Assembly (NCBI GenBank): GCA_001464055.1
Contig: LNET01000127.1
Location: 1 to 38,735, forward strand
DNA: 38,735 nt
Source: Burkholderiales bacterium Ga0077543
GTDB lineage: Bacteria; Pseudomonadota; Gammaproteobacteria; Burkholderiales; Burkholderiaceae_C
Reading direction: 5' to 3'
Below the pieces are notes generated by a model. It did no database searches, had not been told where the DNA came from, and saw only the letters and a list, made by a program, of their open reading frames with translations. A program made the translations under genes and the position numbers. Positions 8,575 through 16,293 of the stretch are shown piece by piece (the stretch's first letter is position 1; every line of letters starts with the position of its first letter).

Positions 8575-10005
8575 ATGAGACCTTTTGCAGCATCGCAGGC
8601 CACGTTGGGCAGTCTCGACGGTGCGGCCATGGAATCGCTGCTGGGTGTGACCAACGACATCTCGCTGGTCATCGACGAACAAGGCATCGTGCGCGACTTG
8701 TCCAGCAGCCTGGACGAACTGCCCGATGAAGAGCTGACGGCCTGGGTCGGGCAGCCACTCGTCGACCTGGTGACAGTGGAAAGCCGTCGCAAGGCCCTGG
8801 GTCTGCTCGAACCCCCCGGTGCGACGCCACCGGCCCAGCCTGCGCCACGTTGGCGCCAGGTGAACGCCATCCTGGCCAGTGGGCGTGAACTGCCGCTCTT
8901 GCTGGCCGCGGTCCAGCTGGGGCAGGGCCGCATCCTGATGTGCGGGCGCGACCTGCGTGCCACGGCAGCCTTGCAGCAGCGCCTGGTCGATGCACAGCAG
9001 GCGATGGAGCGGGACTATTGGAAGTTTCGGCACGCCGAGACCCGTTACCGTCATCTGTTCCAGGTGGCGGCCGAAGCCGTGCTGGTGGTCGATGCGACCA
9101 CCCAGCGCATCCTCGAGGCCAACCCGGCCGCGGCCCGGCTCGTGGGTGACGGCGGCCCGCAAGGCCTGGTGGGCGAAGCCTTCCCGCTGGGTGTCGACAC
9201 CCGCAGCCAGGAAGCGCTGAACAACGTGCTGGCGGGCGTGCGCGCCACCGGGCGCGCCGAGCAGGTGCGTGCCGAACTGCTGGACGCACGCGGCGAGGTG
9301 GTGGTGGCGGTGTCCACCTACCGCCAGGACAACGTCTCGCACTTCCTGGTGCGGCTGTCGCAGGCCGCACCCGACACCCTGGCCCAGCCTGCGCCCAGCA
9401 CCAGTTCCATGCTCCTGAAGCTGGTGCAGAGCGTGCCCGACTGCCTGGTCGTCACCGACCTGGAAGGCCGCGTCATCTCTGCGAACACCGCCTTCATCGA
9501 ACTCGCCCAGCTGACCACCGAAGAGCAGGTTCGCGGCGAAACCCTGGACCGCTGGCTGGGGCGCACCGGCGTCGACCTGAGCGTTCTCATCAGCAACCTT
9601 CGGCAGCGTGGGGCTGTGCGTCTGTTTGCCACCACACTGCGCGGCGAGTACGGTGCCATGACCGATGTCGAAATATCGGCCACGATGGTGCCGCACGGCG
9701 ACCGCCCGTTCCTGGGCTTCACCATCCGCGACGTCGGCCGGCGCCTGAGTGGCGAGTCACGCAACAAGAAAGAGCTGCCGCGTTCGGTGGGTCAGCTCAC
9801 CGAACTGGTGGGCCGAGTGCCGCTGAAGGACATCGTCGGTGAAACCACCGACCTGATCGAGCAGCTGTGCATCGAAGCCGCGCTCGAGCTGACACGCGAC
9901 AACCGGGCTTCCGCCGCCGAGATGCTGGGCCTGTCGCGGCAGAGCCTGTACGTGAAGCTGCGCCGCTATGGCGTGGGCGACCTGCCCACCGACAACGACA
10001 AGTAG
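8575..10005 (+). CDS. ppsR: PpsR/CrtJ, PAS-domain transcriptional repressor of photosynthesis genes
   Basis: The 476-aa product has an N-terminal PAS-like domain (about residues 20-130), a Q-linker helix (LQQRLVDAQQAMERDY), two further PAS domains (about 155-265 and 285-390) and a C-terminal Fis-type helix-turn-helix (RASAAEMLGLSRQSLYVKLR). This is the PpsR/CrtJ layout. The family binds TGT-N12-ACA and represses bch, crt and puc genes under oxygen. Cys432 lies at the start of the DNA-binding domain (QLCIEAALEL), probably corresponding to the redox-active cysteine described in CrtJ/PpsR. Cys122 and Cys290 are the others I noticed. The start at ATG 8575 has only a weak upstream AAGG; Met19 is an alternative. 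The gene converges with the GNAT gene, with 34 bases between them. Confidence 0.95.
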   Translation: MRPFAASQATLGSLDGAAMESLLGVTNDISLVIDEQGIVRDLSSSLDELPDEELTAWVGQPLVDLVTVESRRKALGLLEPPGATPPAQPAPRWRQVNAILASGRELPLLLAAVQLGQGRILMCGRDLRATAALQQRLVDAQQAMERDYWKFRHAETRYRHLFQVAAEAVLVVDATTQRILEANPAAARLVGDGGPQGLVGEAFPLGVDTRSQEALNNVLAGVRATGRAEQVRAELLDARGEVVVAVSTYRQDNVSHFLVRLSQAAPDTLAQPAPSTSSMLLKLVQSVPDCLVVTDLEGRVISANTAFIELAQLTTEEQVRGETLDRWLGRTGVDLSVLISNLRQRGAVRLFATTLRGEYGAMTDVEISATMVPHGDRPFLGFTIRDVGRRLSGESRNKKELPRSVGQLTELVGRVPLKDIVGETTDLIEQLCIEAALELTRDNRASAAEMLGLSRQSLYVKLRRYGVGDLPTDNDK

Positions 10006-10039
10006 CCGGCGCGACGGCTGCCTGCCGGGCGGACTGCGC

Positions 10040-10588
10040 CTACACCGCGTGCAGCGGCGCGGCCAGCATCCGCGCCAGAAGCCGGTTCGGGTGCGATTCG
10101 CCTTCGAAGTGGAACCAGGTCAGGCCGTGGTCGGCGTAGCCGCGACGGGCATAGAAGGCCAGCGCGCGGGCGTTGTGGACCCAGGGTGTCAGCCACAGCA
10201 CCGCAGCCCCGGCGTCTCGTGCCAGCAATTCCGCCTGTCGCAGCAAGGCGGTGCCCACCTGTCGCCCGGTGAAGGGTTCCTGCACGTACAGGCGCAGCAG
10301 TTCGGCCGGCCTGCCTGCCGGCGCGAGTTCGTGGGCCTGGTCCAGCCTCACCTGGGCGAAGCCGACCAGGTGCGCGTCGACCTCGGCCACCCACAGCCGG
10401 GTGTTCTCGGCGGCCAGCGCCGATTCGAAAGCGGCCGTGGAATAGGCTGACAAGACTTCCCTGGCCATCGTCGGCCTGACGCCGCCGGTGGCGTAGGTGT
10501 CCATGAAGACCTGCGTGGCCAGCACGGCCAGGCACGGCGCGTCCTCGTGCTGCGCCTGGCGCAGGATCAGGGGTGGGCCGTCTTCCAA
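10040..10588 (-). CDS. GNAT-family N-acetyltransferase
   Basis: The product is about 182 aa with the GNAT fold: N-terminal strand and helix (LILRQAQHEDAPCLAVLAT), a central AEVDAHLVGFAQV strand pair, the acetyl-CoA loop (RLYVQEPFTGRQVGTALL, close to the Q/RxxGxG/A motif) and a C-terminal NARALAFYARRGY motif. Substrate unknown. No ATG precedes the first conserved strand. I chose TTG 10588 because it keeps that strand; it overlaps the end of crtI by 22 bases. ATG 10504 would give 154 aa lacking the first strand. Position and overlap suggest co-transcription with crtI. A role in pigment metabolism is not shown by the sequence. Confidence 0.75.
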   Translation of the reverse strand: MEDGPPLILRQAQHEDAPCLAVLATQVFMDTYATGGVRPTMAREVLSAYSTAAFESALAAENTRLWVAEVDAHLVGFAQVRLDQAHELAPAGRPAELLRLYVQEPFTGRQVGTALLRQAELLARDAGAAVLWLTPWVHNARALAFYARRGYADHGLTWFHFEGESHPNRLLARMLAAPLHAV

Positions 10589-12135
10589 GCGTCCGCCACC
10601 GGCATCACGGAATCGAGTGCGCGCGCCGACATCAGCACGCCGGGCACGCCCGCGCCGGGGTGGGTGCTGGCGCCCACCATGAACAGGCCTTCGATGTCTT
10701 CGCTGCGGTTGTGCGGGCGGAACCAGGCGCTCTGCGTCAGCAGCGGCTCCAGGCCGAAGGCCGCGCCCTTGAACGACAGCAGGCGGTCGTGGAAGTCCTG
10801 CGGCGTGGTCACGAAGGACGTGGTGAGGTGCCGGCCCAAGCCCGGCATCACCGTGGCTTCCAGCCGGGCCTGCAGGGCCTGGCGGTAGGGTTCGGCGTGG
10901 GTTGCCCAGTCGGTGCCGCTGTCCAGGTGCGGCACCGGCGCCAGGGCGTAGAAGGTGTCGTGGCCGGCCGGTGCCAGCGCCGGGTCGGTGGCGGTGGGGC
11001 GGTGCAGGTACAGGCTGAAATCGTCGGCGAGCTTGTGGCGCTTGAAGATGTCGTTCAGCAGTTCCTTGTAGCGCGGGCCCAGCAGCATCATGTGGTGCGG
11101 GATGTCGTCGTAGGTCTTGTTGGTGCCGAAGTACCAGACGAACAGGCTCATGCTGTAGCGGCCCTTGTCCACCTTGCGGTCGGTCCAGTGGCGGCGGTGC
11201 TCGGGGGCAATGAGCTTGCGGTAGGTCCAGGCCGTGTCGGCATTGCTGACCACCAGGTCGGCGGCCATGAAGCGCCCGTCGGCCAGGGTGACGCCGCGGG
11301 CGCGGCCATTGTCGACCTCGATGCGCCTGACCTCGCTGTTCAGCATCAGCTGCCCGCCCAGGCCCTGCAACAGGCTCACCAGGCCGTTCACCAGCGCGCC
11401 GGTGCCGCCCATCGCCCAATGCACCCCCCACTGCCGTTCCAGCGCGTTGATCAGGCTGTAGATACAGGTCACCGAAAACGGGTTGCCGCCGATCAACAGG
11501 CTCTGCAGGCTCATCGCCATGCGCAGCTTCGGGTGCTTCAGGTGCGCAGCCACCATCTGGTGCAGGCTGCGCCAGCCGCGCATCTTCAGGATGGCAGGCG
11601 ATGCCTTGAGCAGGTCGCCCACGGTGTCGAAGGCCTTGTCGCCCAGGGCCTTGAAGCCCAGCTGGTAGCAATGGTCGGCTTCGGCCATGAAGCGTTCATA
11701 CCCGGCGGCGTCCGACGGGCTGATGCGGCGCACCTCGGCGCGCTGCTTTTCCTTGTCGCCGCTGTAGTCGAAGTGGTCGCCGTCGTCGTAGCGGATGCGA
11801 TAGAACGGGTCCAGCGCTTTCAGGGTGACGTCGTCGCTGAACTTGCGGCCCGCCAGTGCCCACAGTTCTTCGAAGAGGAAGGGCACGGTGACGATGGTGG
11901 GGCCGGCGTCGAAGGTGTGGCCGTCGCGGTGGTGCACGTAGGCCCGGCCGCCAGGAGCATCGAGTTTTTCCAGCACGGTGACGCGGTAGCCCTTGGCCGC
12001 CAGGCGAACGGCGGCCGCCAGGCCACCAAAGCCGCTGCCGATGACCAGGGCCACCGGTTTGGCGCCTGAACCCGGCCCGGCCGGGTGGTCGGCGCCAGGG
12101 CCGGACAGGCGGTCGGGGGTGGTTTTCATCAACAT
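10567..12135 (-). CDS. crtI: CrtI-type phytoene desaturase
   Basis: This is a FAD-dependent carotene desaturase that introduces double bonds into phytoene towards neurosporene or lycopene. The product is about 522 aa, with an N-terminal dinucleotide-binding motif (VIGSGFGGLAAAVRLAAKG), the CrtI block QWGVHWAMGGTGALV, LYLHRPTATDPALAP, and the C-terminal carotenoid-dehydrogenase signature (LFMVGASTHPGAGVPGVLMSA). These fit CrtI better than CrtD. The start is uncertain: GTG 12156, ATG 12135 and ATG 12129 are all in frame. A GAGAG sits 9 bases before 12135. The gene diverges from bchG across a PpsR-operator spacer. The usual partner crtB (phytoene synthase) is not next to it; a GNAT gene is. Confidence 0.93.
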   Translation of the reverse strand: MLMKTTPDRLSGPGADHPAGPGSGAKPVALVIGSGFGGLAAAVRLAAKGYRVTVLEKLDAPGGRAYVHHRDGHTFDAGPTIVTVPFLFEELWALAGRKFSDDVTLKALDPFYRIRYDDGDHFDYSGDKEKQRAEVRRISPSDAAGYERFMAEADHCYQLGFKALGDKAFDTVGDLLKASPAILKMRGWRSLHQMVAAHLKHPKLRMAMSLQSLLIGGNPFSVTCIYSLINALERQWGVHWAMGGTGALVNGLVSLLQGLGGQLMLNSEVRRIEVDNGRARGVTLADGRFMAADLVVSNADTAWTYRKLIAPEHRRHWTDRKVDKGRYSMSLFVWYFGTNKTYDDIPHHMMLLGPRYKELLNDIFKRHKLADDFSLYLHRPTATDPALAPAGHDTFYALAPVPHLDSGTDWATHAEPYRQALQARLEATVMPGLGRHLTTSFVTTPQDFHDRLLSFKGAAFGLEPLLTQSAWFRPHNRSEDIEGLFMVGASTHPGAGVPGVLMSARALDSVMPVADAWKTAHP

Positions 12136-12191
12136 CGCAACAGACTCTCGAGACACGATGGGTCGGGCCGGGATGGGCCGCCCATGCCCGG

Positions 12192-12221
12192 AGCATCGCC
12201 GATCACACCTCAGAGTGTCAA
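12192..12221 (-). promoter_or_regulatory. Predicted crtI promoter
   Basis: On the minus strand a perfect -35 TTGACA (12221-12216) is followed by 18 bases and GATGCT (12197-12192, 3 of 6 matches). The -35 is one arm of the PpsR palindrome at 12216-12233. A start near 12185 would give a leader of about 50 bases. The -10 is weak. Confidence 0.45.
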
Positions 12222-12259
12222 TTCCGATTGACGCATTGATGTGTCAACGGCAATATGCG
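12216..12259. promoter_or_regulatory. Paired PpsR/CrtJ-type operators between crtI and bchG
   Basis: The first site, 12216-12233, is TGT-N12-ACG with arms TGTCAA and TTGACG. The second, 12242-12259, has a perfect left half (TGTCAA) but a degenerate right half (GCG). Exactly 8 bases separate them, the spacing known for cooperative CrtJ/PpsR binding to paired palindromes. Both divergent -35 elements lie inside the first palindrome. Confidence 0.75.
12228..12256 (+). promoter_or_regulatory. Predicted bchG promoter
   Basis: TTGACG (12228-12233), a 17-base spacer, then CAATAT (12251-12256, 3 of 6 matches including the key second A and last T). Six bases (GCGCAC) separate the -10 from the bchG ATG, so the transcript would begin on the start codon. 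This is the same geometry as at bchF. Confidence 0.5.
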
Positions 12260-12262
12260 CAC

Positions 12263-13201
12263 ATGGCCCGACCTGCTGTATCCGCCGCCAACCCTGCCGC
12301 CGTGCCCCCTGCCGGCCGCACAGTGCCCGAGTGGCGCGCCGTCGCTGAGCTGTTCAAGCCCATCACCTGGTTCCCGCCGATGTGGGCCTTCGCCTGCGGC
12401 GTGGTGGCCTCGGGCGTGTCGCTGGAAGGCCGCTGGTGGCTGGCGCTGCTGGGCGTCATCCTGGCCGGGCCGCTGGTCTGCGCCACCAGCCAGGCCGTCA
12501 ACGACTGGTTCGACCGCGAGGTCGACGCCATCAACGAACCGCAGCGCCCCATCCCCTCGGGCCGCATCCCCGGTCGCTGGGGCCTGTGGATCGCCATCGG
12601 CTGGACCGTGGTGTCGCTGCTGGTGGCCACCGCACTGGGCCCCTGGGGCTTCGGCGCCGCGGTGCTGGGCCTGCTGCTGGCCTGGGCCTACAGCGCGCCG
12701 CCGGTGCGGCTGAAGCTCAACGGCTGGTACGGCAACGCAGCTTGCGGCCTGTCGTATGAAAGCCTGGCCTGGGTGACCGGGGCCGCGGTCATGGCCGGCG
12801 GCCAGATGCCGCCGCTGCCGTCGCTGTTGCTGGCCCTGCTGTATGGCGTGGGCGCGCACGGCATCATGACCCTGAACGACTTCAAGGCGATTGCCGGCGA
12901 CCAGCAGATGGGCGTGCGTTCGCTGCCGGTGCAACTGGGTCCGCAACGCGCCGCGCTGGTGGCCTGCTGGGTGATGGCGCTGCCGCAGGTGGTGGTCGTC
13001 GCGCTGCTGGTCCACTGGAATGCGCCCTGGCATGCGCTGGCCATCGTCGCGCTGCTGCTGGGGCAGGCCGTGCTGATGCGCTGGTTCATGCAGAAGCCGG
13101 TGGAACGCGCGCTGTACTACAGCGGCTTCGGCGTGCCCATCTTCGTGGCCGGCATGATGGTCAGCGCCTTTGCGCTGCGCGGCCTGGCGGGGGCCGCCTG
13201 A
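12263..13201 (+). CDS. bchG: BchG, bacteriochlorophyll synthase
   Basis: BchG is a membrane prenyltransferase (UbiA superfamily) that esterifies bacteriochlorophyllide a with geranylgeranyl or phytyl diphosphate, the last stage of bacteriochlorophyll assembly. The product is 312 aa with the diagnostic diphosphate-Mg motif NDWFDREVDAINEPQRPIPS starting at residue 80, a second motif GIMTLNDFKAIAGDQQMG, and about eight hydrophobic helices. No Shine-Dalgarno sequence precedes ATG 12263 or the in-frame ATG at 12239. The predicted promoter places the transcript start at 12263. The stop overlaps the bch2 start as TGATG, so the next gene is coupled. Confidence 0.95.
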   Translation: MARPAVSAANPAAVPPAGRTVPEWRAVAELFKPITWFPPMWAFACGVVASGVSLEGRWWLALLGVILAGPLVCATSQAVNDWFDREVDAINEPQRPIPSGRIPGRWGLWIAIGWTVVSLLVATALGPWGFGAAVLGLLLAWAYSAPPVRLKLNGWYGNAACGLSYESLAWVTGAAVMAGGQMPPLPSLLLALLYGVGAHGIMTLNDFKAIAGDQQMGVRSLPVQLGPQRAALVACWVMALPQVVVVALLVHWNAPWHALAIVALLLGQAVLMRWFMQKPVERALYYSGFGVPIFVAGMMVSAFALRGLAGAA

Positions 13202-14574
13202 TGGCGGCTCGTACGGGTGCCGACCTGGGCTGGCTGGGCGTGCTGCGCCTGGGCCTGGTGCAGATGGCCATCGGTGCGATGGTGGTGTTGACCACGTCGA
13301 CCCTGAACCGCGTGATGGTCGTCGAGCTGGCCCTGCCGGCGCTGCTGCCCGGCCTGCTGGTCGGCCTGCATTACCTGGTGCAGGTGACGCGCCCGCGCAT
13401 GGGTTTCGGCAGCGACGTCGGCGGCCGGCGCACGCCCTGGATCATCGGCGGCCTGGCGGTGTTGGCCCTGGGCGCCGTGGGCGCAGCGGCGGCAACGGCC
13501 TGGATGGGCACGTCGCCCGTGGCGGGCATCGTGCTGGCGGTGATCTGCTTCCTGCTGATCGGTGGTGGCGTCAGTGCCGCAGGCACCAACCTGCTGGTGC
13601 TGCTGGCCAAACGCGTGCCTGAAAACCGCCGGGCCCCGGCCGCTTCGATCGTCTGGATGATGATGATCTTCGGCCTGGCCTTCACCGCCGTGATGGCCGG
13701 AAAGATGCTGGATCCGTTCAGCCCGGCCAGGCTGGTGGCGGTGATGGCCGGCGTGTGTGGCCTGGCCTTCGTGGTGGCGCTGCTGGCGCTGCACAGGGTC
13801 GAGGGCCACGAGGTCGGCACCGAGATCCAGGCCGAACCGGCACCACCGCCGTTTCGCCAGGCGCTGGCCCAGGTCTGGGCCGAGCCCGAGGCGCGCCGCT
13901 TCACCATCTTCATCTTCGTGTCGATGCTGGCCTTCAGCGCGCAGGACCTGATCCTCGAGCCCTTCGCCGGCACCGTGTTCGGCTGGACACCGGGGCAGAC
14001 GACGCAACTCTCGGGCCTGCAGCACGGCGGGGTGCTCACCGGCATGATCCTCGTGGCCCTGGCTGGTGCCGGCGTGCTGGGCCGGCGCTTCGGTTCGCTG
14101 CGTGGCTGGGCCGTGGGCGGCTGCCTGGTGTCGGCGCTGGCGCTGCTGGGTCTGGTGGCGGCAGGCGTGGTCGGCAAGGCCTGGCCGCTGGCAGCCAACG
14201 TTTTCCTGCTGGGCGCGGCCAATGGCGCGTTCTCGATCGCGGCCATCGCTTCGATGATGCGCCTTGCCCACGAAGGCCGGCAGCGCCGCGCCGGCGTGCG
14301 CATGGGCCTGTGGGGCGCGGCGCAGGCCGTGGCCTTCGGCCTGGGCGGCGTGCTTGGCACCGGCGCCAGCGATCTGGCGCGCTGGCTCATCGGCTCGCCC
14401 GTGGCGGCCTATTGCACCGTGTTCGCAGGCGAGGCCCTGCTGTTCGTCCTGGCGGCCTGCCTGGCCGCACGCATCGGCGGGGCTGCCCCCGTCTCCCATT
14501 CCACGCGCCCCAGGGCGCAGCACCCCGAGCACACGCGGCAAGAACCCGCCGTGGCCCTGGGCCAACCAAGGTAG
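13201..14574 (+). CDS. Bch2/PucC-family MFS protein (light-harvesting/pigment-linked)
   Basis: The 457-aa polytopic membrane protein, about 12 hydrophobic segments, belongs to the PucC/LhaA/Bch2 group of the major facilitator superfamily. Family features include the N-terminal RLGLVQMAIGAMVVLTTSTLNR run, a DVGGRRTPWIIGG loop between early helices and a late helix-loop with MRLAHEGRQRRAG. Members aid light-harvesting complex assembly or pigment delivery. The bchG-bch2-bchP order identifies this paralogue as the Bch2 type (orf428 in Rhodobacter). The hydrophilic Pro/His-rich tail (last 25 residues) looks unconserved. It overlaps bchG by one base, and its stop is 5 bases before bchP. Confidence 0.88.
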   Translation: MAARTGADLGWLGVLRLGLVQMAIGAMVVLTTSTLNRVMVVELALPALLPGLLVGLHYLVQVTRPRMGFGSDVGGRRTPWIIGGLAVLALGAVGAAAATAWMGTSPVAGIVLAVICFLLIGGGVSAAGTNLLVLLAKRVPENRRAPAASIVWMMMIFGLAFTAVMAGKMLDPFSPARLVAVMAGVCGLAFVVALLALHRVEGHEVGTEIQAEPAPPPFRQALAQVWAEPEARRFTIFIFVSMLAFSAQDLILEPFAGTVFGWTPGQTTQLSGLQHGGVLTGMILVALAGAGVLGRRFGSLRGWAVGGCLVSALALLGLVAAGVVGKAWPLAANVFLLGAANGAFSIAAIASMMRLAHEGRQRRAGVRMGLWGAAQAVAFGLGGVLGTGASDLARWLIGSPVAAYCTVFAGEALLFVLAACLAARIGGAAPVSHSTRPRAQHPEHTRQEPAVALGQPR

Positions 14575-14579
14575 ACCTC

Positions 14580-15806
14580 ATGTCGATGCCCCAAGCTGTT
14601 GCCAGCAAGCTGGAAACCTATGACGTCGTCGTCGTCGGCGGCGGCCCCGCCGGAGCCACGGCAGCGCACGACCTGGCCCGCAAGGGCAAGCGTGTGCTGA
14701 TGCTCGACCGTGCCGGCCGCATCAAGCCCTGTGGCGGCGCCATTCCGCCGCGGCTGATCAAGGACTTCGACATCCCCGACGAGCTGCTGGTGGCCAAGGC
14801 GCGTTCTGCGCGCATGGTGTCGCCGGCCGACGTGAAGGTGGACATCCCCATCGACAACGGCTTCGTCGGCCTGGTCGACCGCGAGGTCTTCGACGAATGG
14901 CTGCGCGAGCGTGCCGCCGCCGCCGGTGCCGAGCGCCGCATCGGCACCTACGAAAAGCTGACGCGCGACGCCGACGGTACCGCCATCATCCACTTCCAGC
15001 AGCGCAGCAAGGCCGAGCGCGGCCATGGCGAGCCCGCTCAGGTGCGCGCCCGCGCCGTCATCGGCGCCGACGGCGCCCGCTCGGGCGTGGCCCGCGACGC
15101 GGTGCCCGGGGCGAAGGACGTGGAATGCGTGTTCGCCTATCACGAGATCGTGCGCGCCCCGGCCAAGCCCGGACCGGACTATGACGCCACGCGCTGCGAC
15201 GTCTATTACCGCAGCACCATCAGCCCCGACTTCTACGGCTGGGTGTTCCCGCACGGCGACACCATGAGCATCGGCACCGGCAGCGCCGACAAGGGCTTCA
15301 GCCTGCGCCACGCCACCAGCCGCCTGCGCGAGGCCGCCGGCCTGGCCGACACCGAGACCCTGCGCCGCGAAGGCGCGCCGCTGCCGATGAAGCCGCTGAA
15401 GAAGTGGGACAACGGCCGCGACGTGGTGCTGGCCGGCGACGCCGCTGGCGTGGTGGCGCCTTCGTCGGGCGAAGGCATCTACTACGCGATGTTCGGCGGC
15501 CGCGTGGCCGCCGACGCCGTGGTCGAACTGCTGGCCACCGGCAAGGGCCGAGCCCTGGCCGGCGCGCGCAAGCGCTTCATGAAGGACCACGGCATGGTGT
15601 TCCTGGTGCTGGGCATCATGCAGCGCTTCTGGTACACGAACGACAAGCGGCGCGAACGTTTCGTCAGCATCTGCAAGGACAAGGACGTGCAGCAGATGAC
15701 CTTCGAGAGCTACATGAACAAGAAGCTCACGCGCAAGAAGCCCATGCAGCAGGTGCGCATCTTCTTCAAGGACATGGCCCACCTTCTGGGCATGGCGCGG
15801 GTCTAG
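14580..15806 (+). CDS. bchP: BchP, geranylgeranyl reductase
   Basis: BchP is a flavoprotein that reduces the geranylgeranyl tail of bacteriochlorophyll a to phytyl using NADPH. The product is 408 aa with an N-terminal FAD-binding motif (VVVGGGPAGATAAHDLARKG), the CGGAIPP substrate-loop motif, ADGARSGVAR, and LAGDAAGVVAPSSGEGIYY near residue 300, all typical of ChlP/BchP. AAGG lies 8 bases before ATG 14580; a second ATG at 14586 is possible. It is the third gene of the bchG-bch2-bchP operon, consistent with joint tail attachment and reduction. Confidence 0.95.
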   Translation: MSMPQAVASKLETYDVVVVGGGPAGATAAHDLARKGKRVLMLDRAGRIKPCGGAIPPRLIKDFDIPDELLVAKARSARMVSPADVKVDIPIDNGFVGLVDREVFDEWLRERAAAAGAERRIGTYEKLTRDADGTAIIHFQQRSKAERGHGEPAQVRARAVIGADGARSGVARDAVPGAKDVECVFAYHEIVRAPAKPGPDYDATRCDVYYRSTISPDFYGWVFPHGDTMSIGTGSADKGFSLRHATSRLREAAGLADTETLRREGAPLPMKPLKKWDNGRDVVLAGDAAGVVAPSSGEGIYYAMFGGRVAADAVVELLATGKGRALAGARKRFMKDHGMVFLVLGIMQRFWYTNDKRRERFVSICKDKDVQQMTFESYMNKKLTRKKPMQQVRIFFKDMAHLLGMARV

Positions 15807-15834
15807 GCGCGCCTGCGGCCCGCGTGCGCCGGCC

Positions 15835-16098
15835 ATGCTGCTGCACCTGATCGACCTGGTCATCGCCATCACGCTGCTGGAAGCCGCGGTGCTGGTGATC
15901 TACCACCGGCGCACCGGCCGTGGCATTGCCCCGCACGATCTGGTTCCGGCGCTCGGCGCGGGTCTGGCCCTGATGCTGGCGCTGCGGGCCGCGCTGGGCG
16001 ACGCCGCCTGGACCTGGGTGGCTGCCGCCGTGCTGGCGGCCGGTCTGGCGCATCTGGCCGACCTGCGCAGGCGCTGGAAGCGGGCAGGCCCGGGCTGA
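15835..16098 (+). CDS. Small membrane protein downstream of bchP
   Basis: The predicted product has 87 aa with three hydrophobic stretches (residues 5-22, 36-52, 58-74) separated by short basic loops, ending in a basic tail (DLRRRWKRAG). It begins 28 bases after bchP on the same strand, so it is probably the last gene of the bchG operon. I do not recognise a named family. Its location suggests a role in photosynthetic membrane or pigment handling, but this is position only. There is no clear ribosome-binding site, so the start could differ. Confidence 0.6.
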   Translation: MLLHLIDLVIAITLLEAAVLVIYHRRTGRGIAPHDLVPALGAGLALMLALRAALGDAAWTWVAAAVLAAGLAHLADLRRRWKRAGPG

Positions 16099-16137
16099 CG
16101 CGACCGGGCGGCCGCCCCTTCATTCGCGGGAGGCACC

Positions 16138-16156
16138 CTACCGCGATCGTGCGACG
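16138..16156 (+). promoter_or_regulatory. 19-bp motif upstream of PEP-CTERM gene 1 (copy 1)
   Basis: CTACCGCGATCGTGCGACG. It matches 17 of 19 bases at 20511-20529, and both copies sit about 140-150 bases before a PEP-CTERM start codon on the same strand. It lies in the 195-base spacer 16099-16293, in which I see nothing else certain. Confidence 0.45.
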
Positions 16157-16293
16157 TTTCACCCCACCCGTCGGCAAACAATGGTGCGACAGACCGTTCC
16201 TTTGGTGGCCTTGGCGCCGCGCGGCCCAGGGCCACAGGCCTGTGCCAGCCGTGCCAAGGTCCAGCGGCCTGCAACCTCACGCACCCGCCCACC

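Noticed and set aside
10567..12135. crtD (methoxyneurosporene desaturase) instead of crtI
   Set aside because: The WGVHWAMGGTGALV and LYLHRPTATDPALAP blocks and the overall length fit CrtI better; a full alignment would settle it.
16130..16160. A sigma54 promoter (GG-N10-GC) around the 19-bp motif
   Set aside because: GGCAC is present nearby in both spacers, but the GG-to-GC distance is wrong in copy 1 and the GC element is absent in copy 2.
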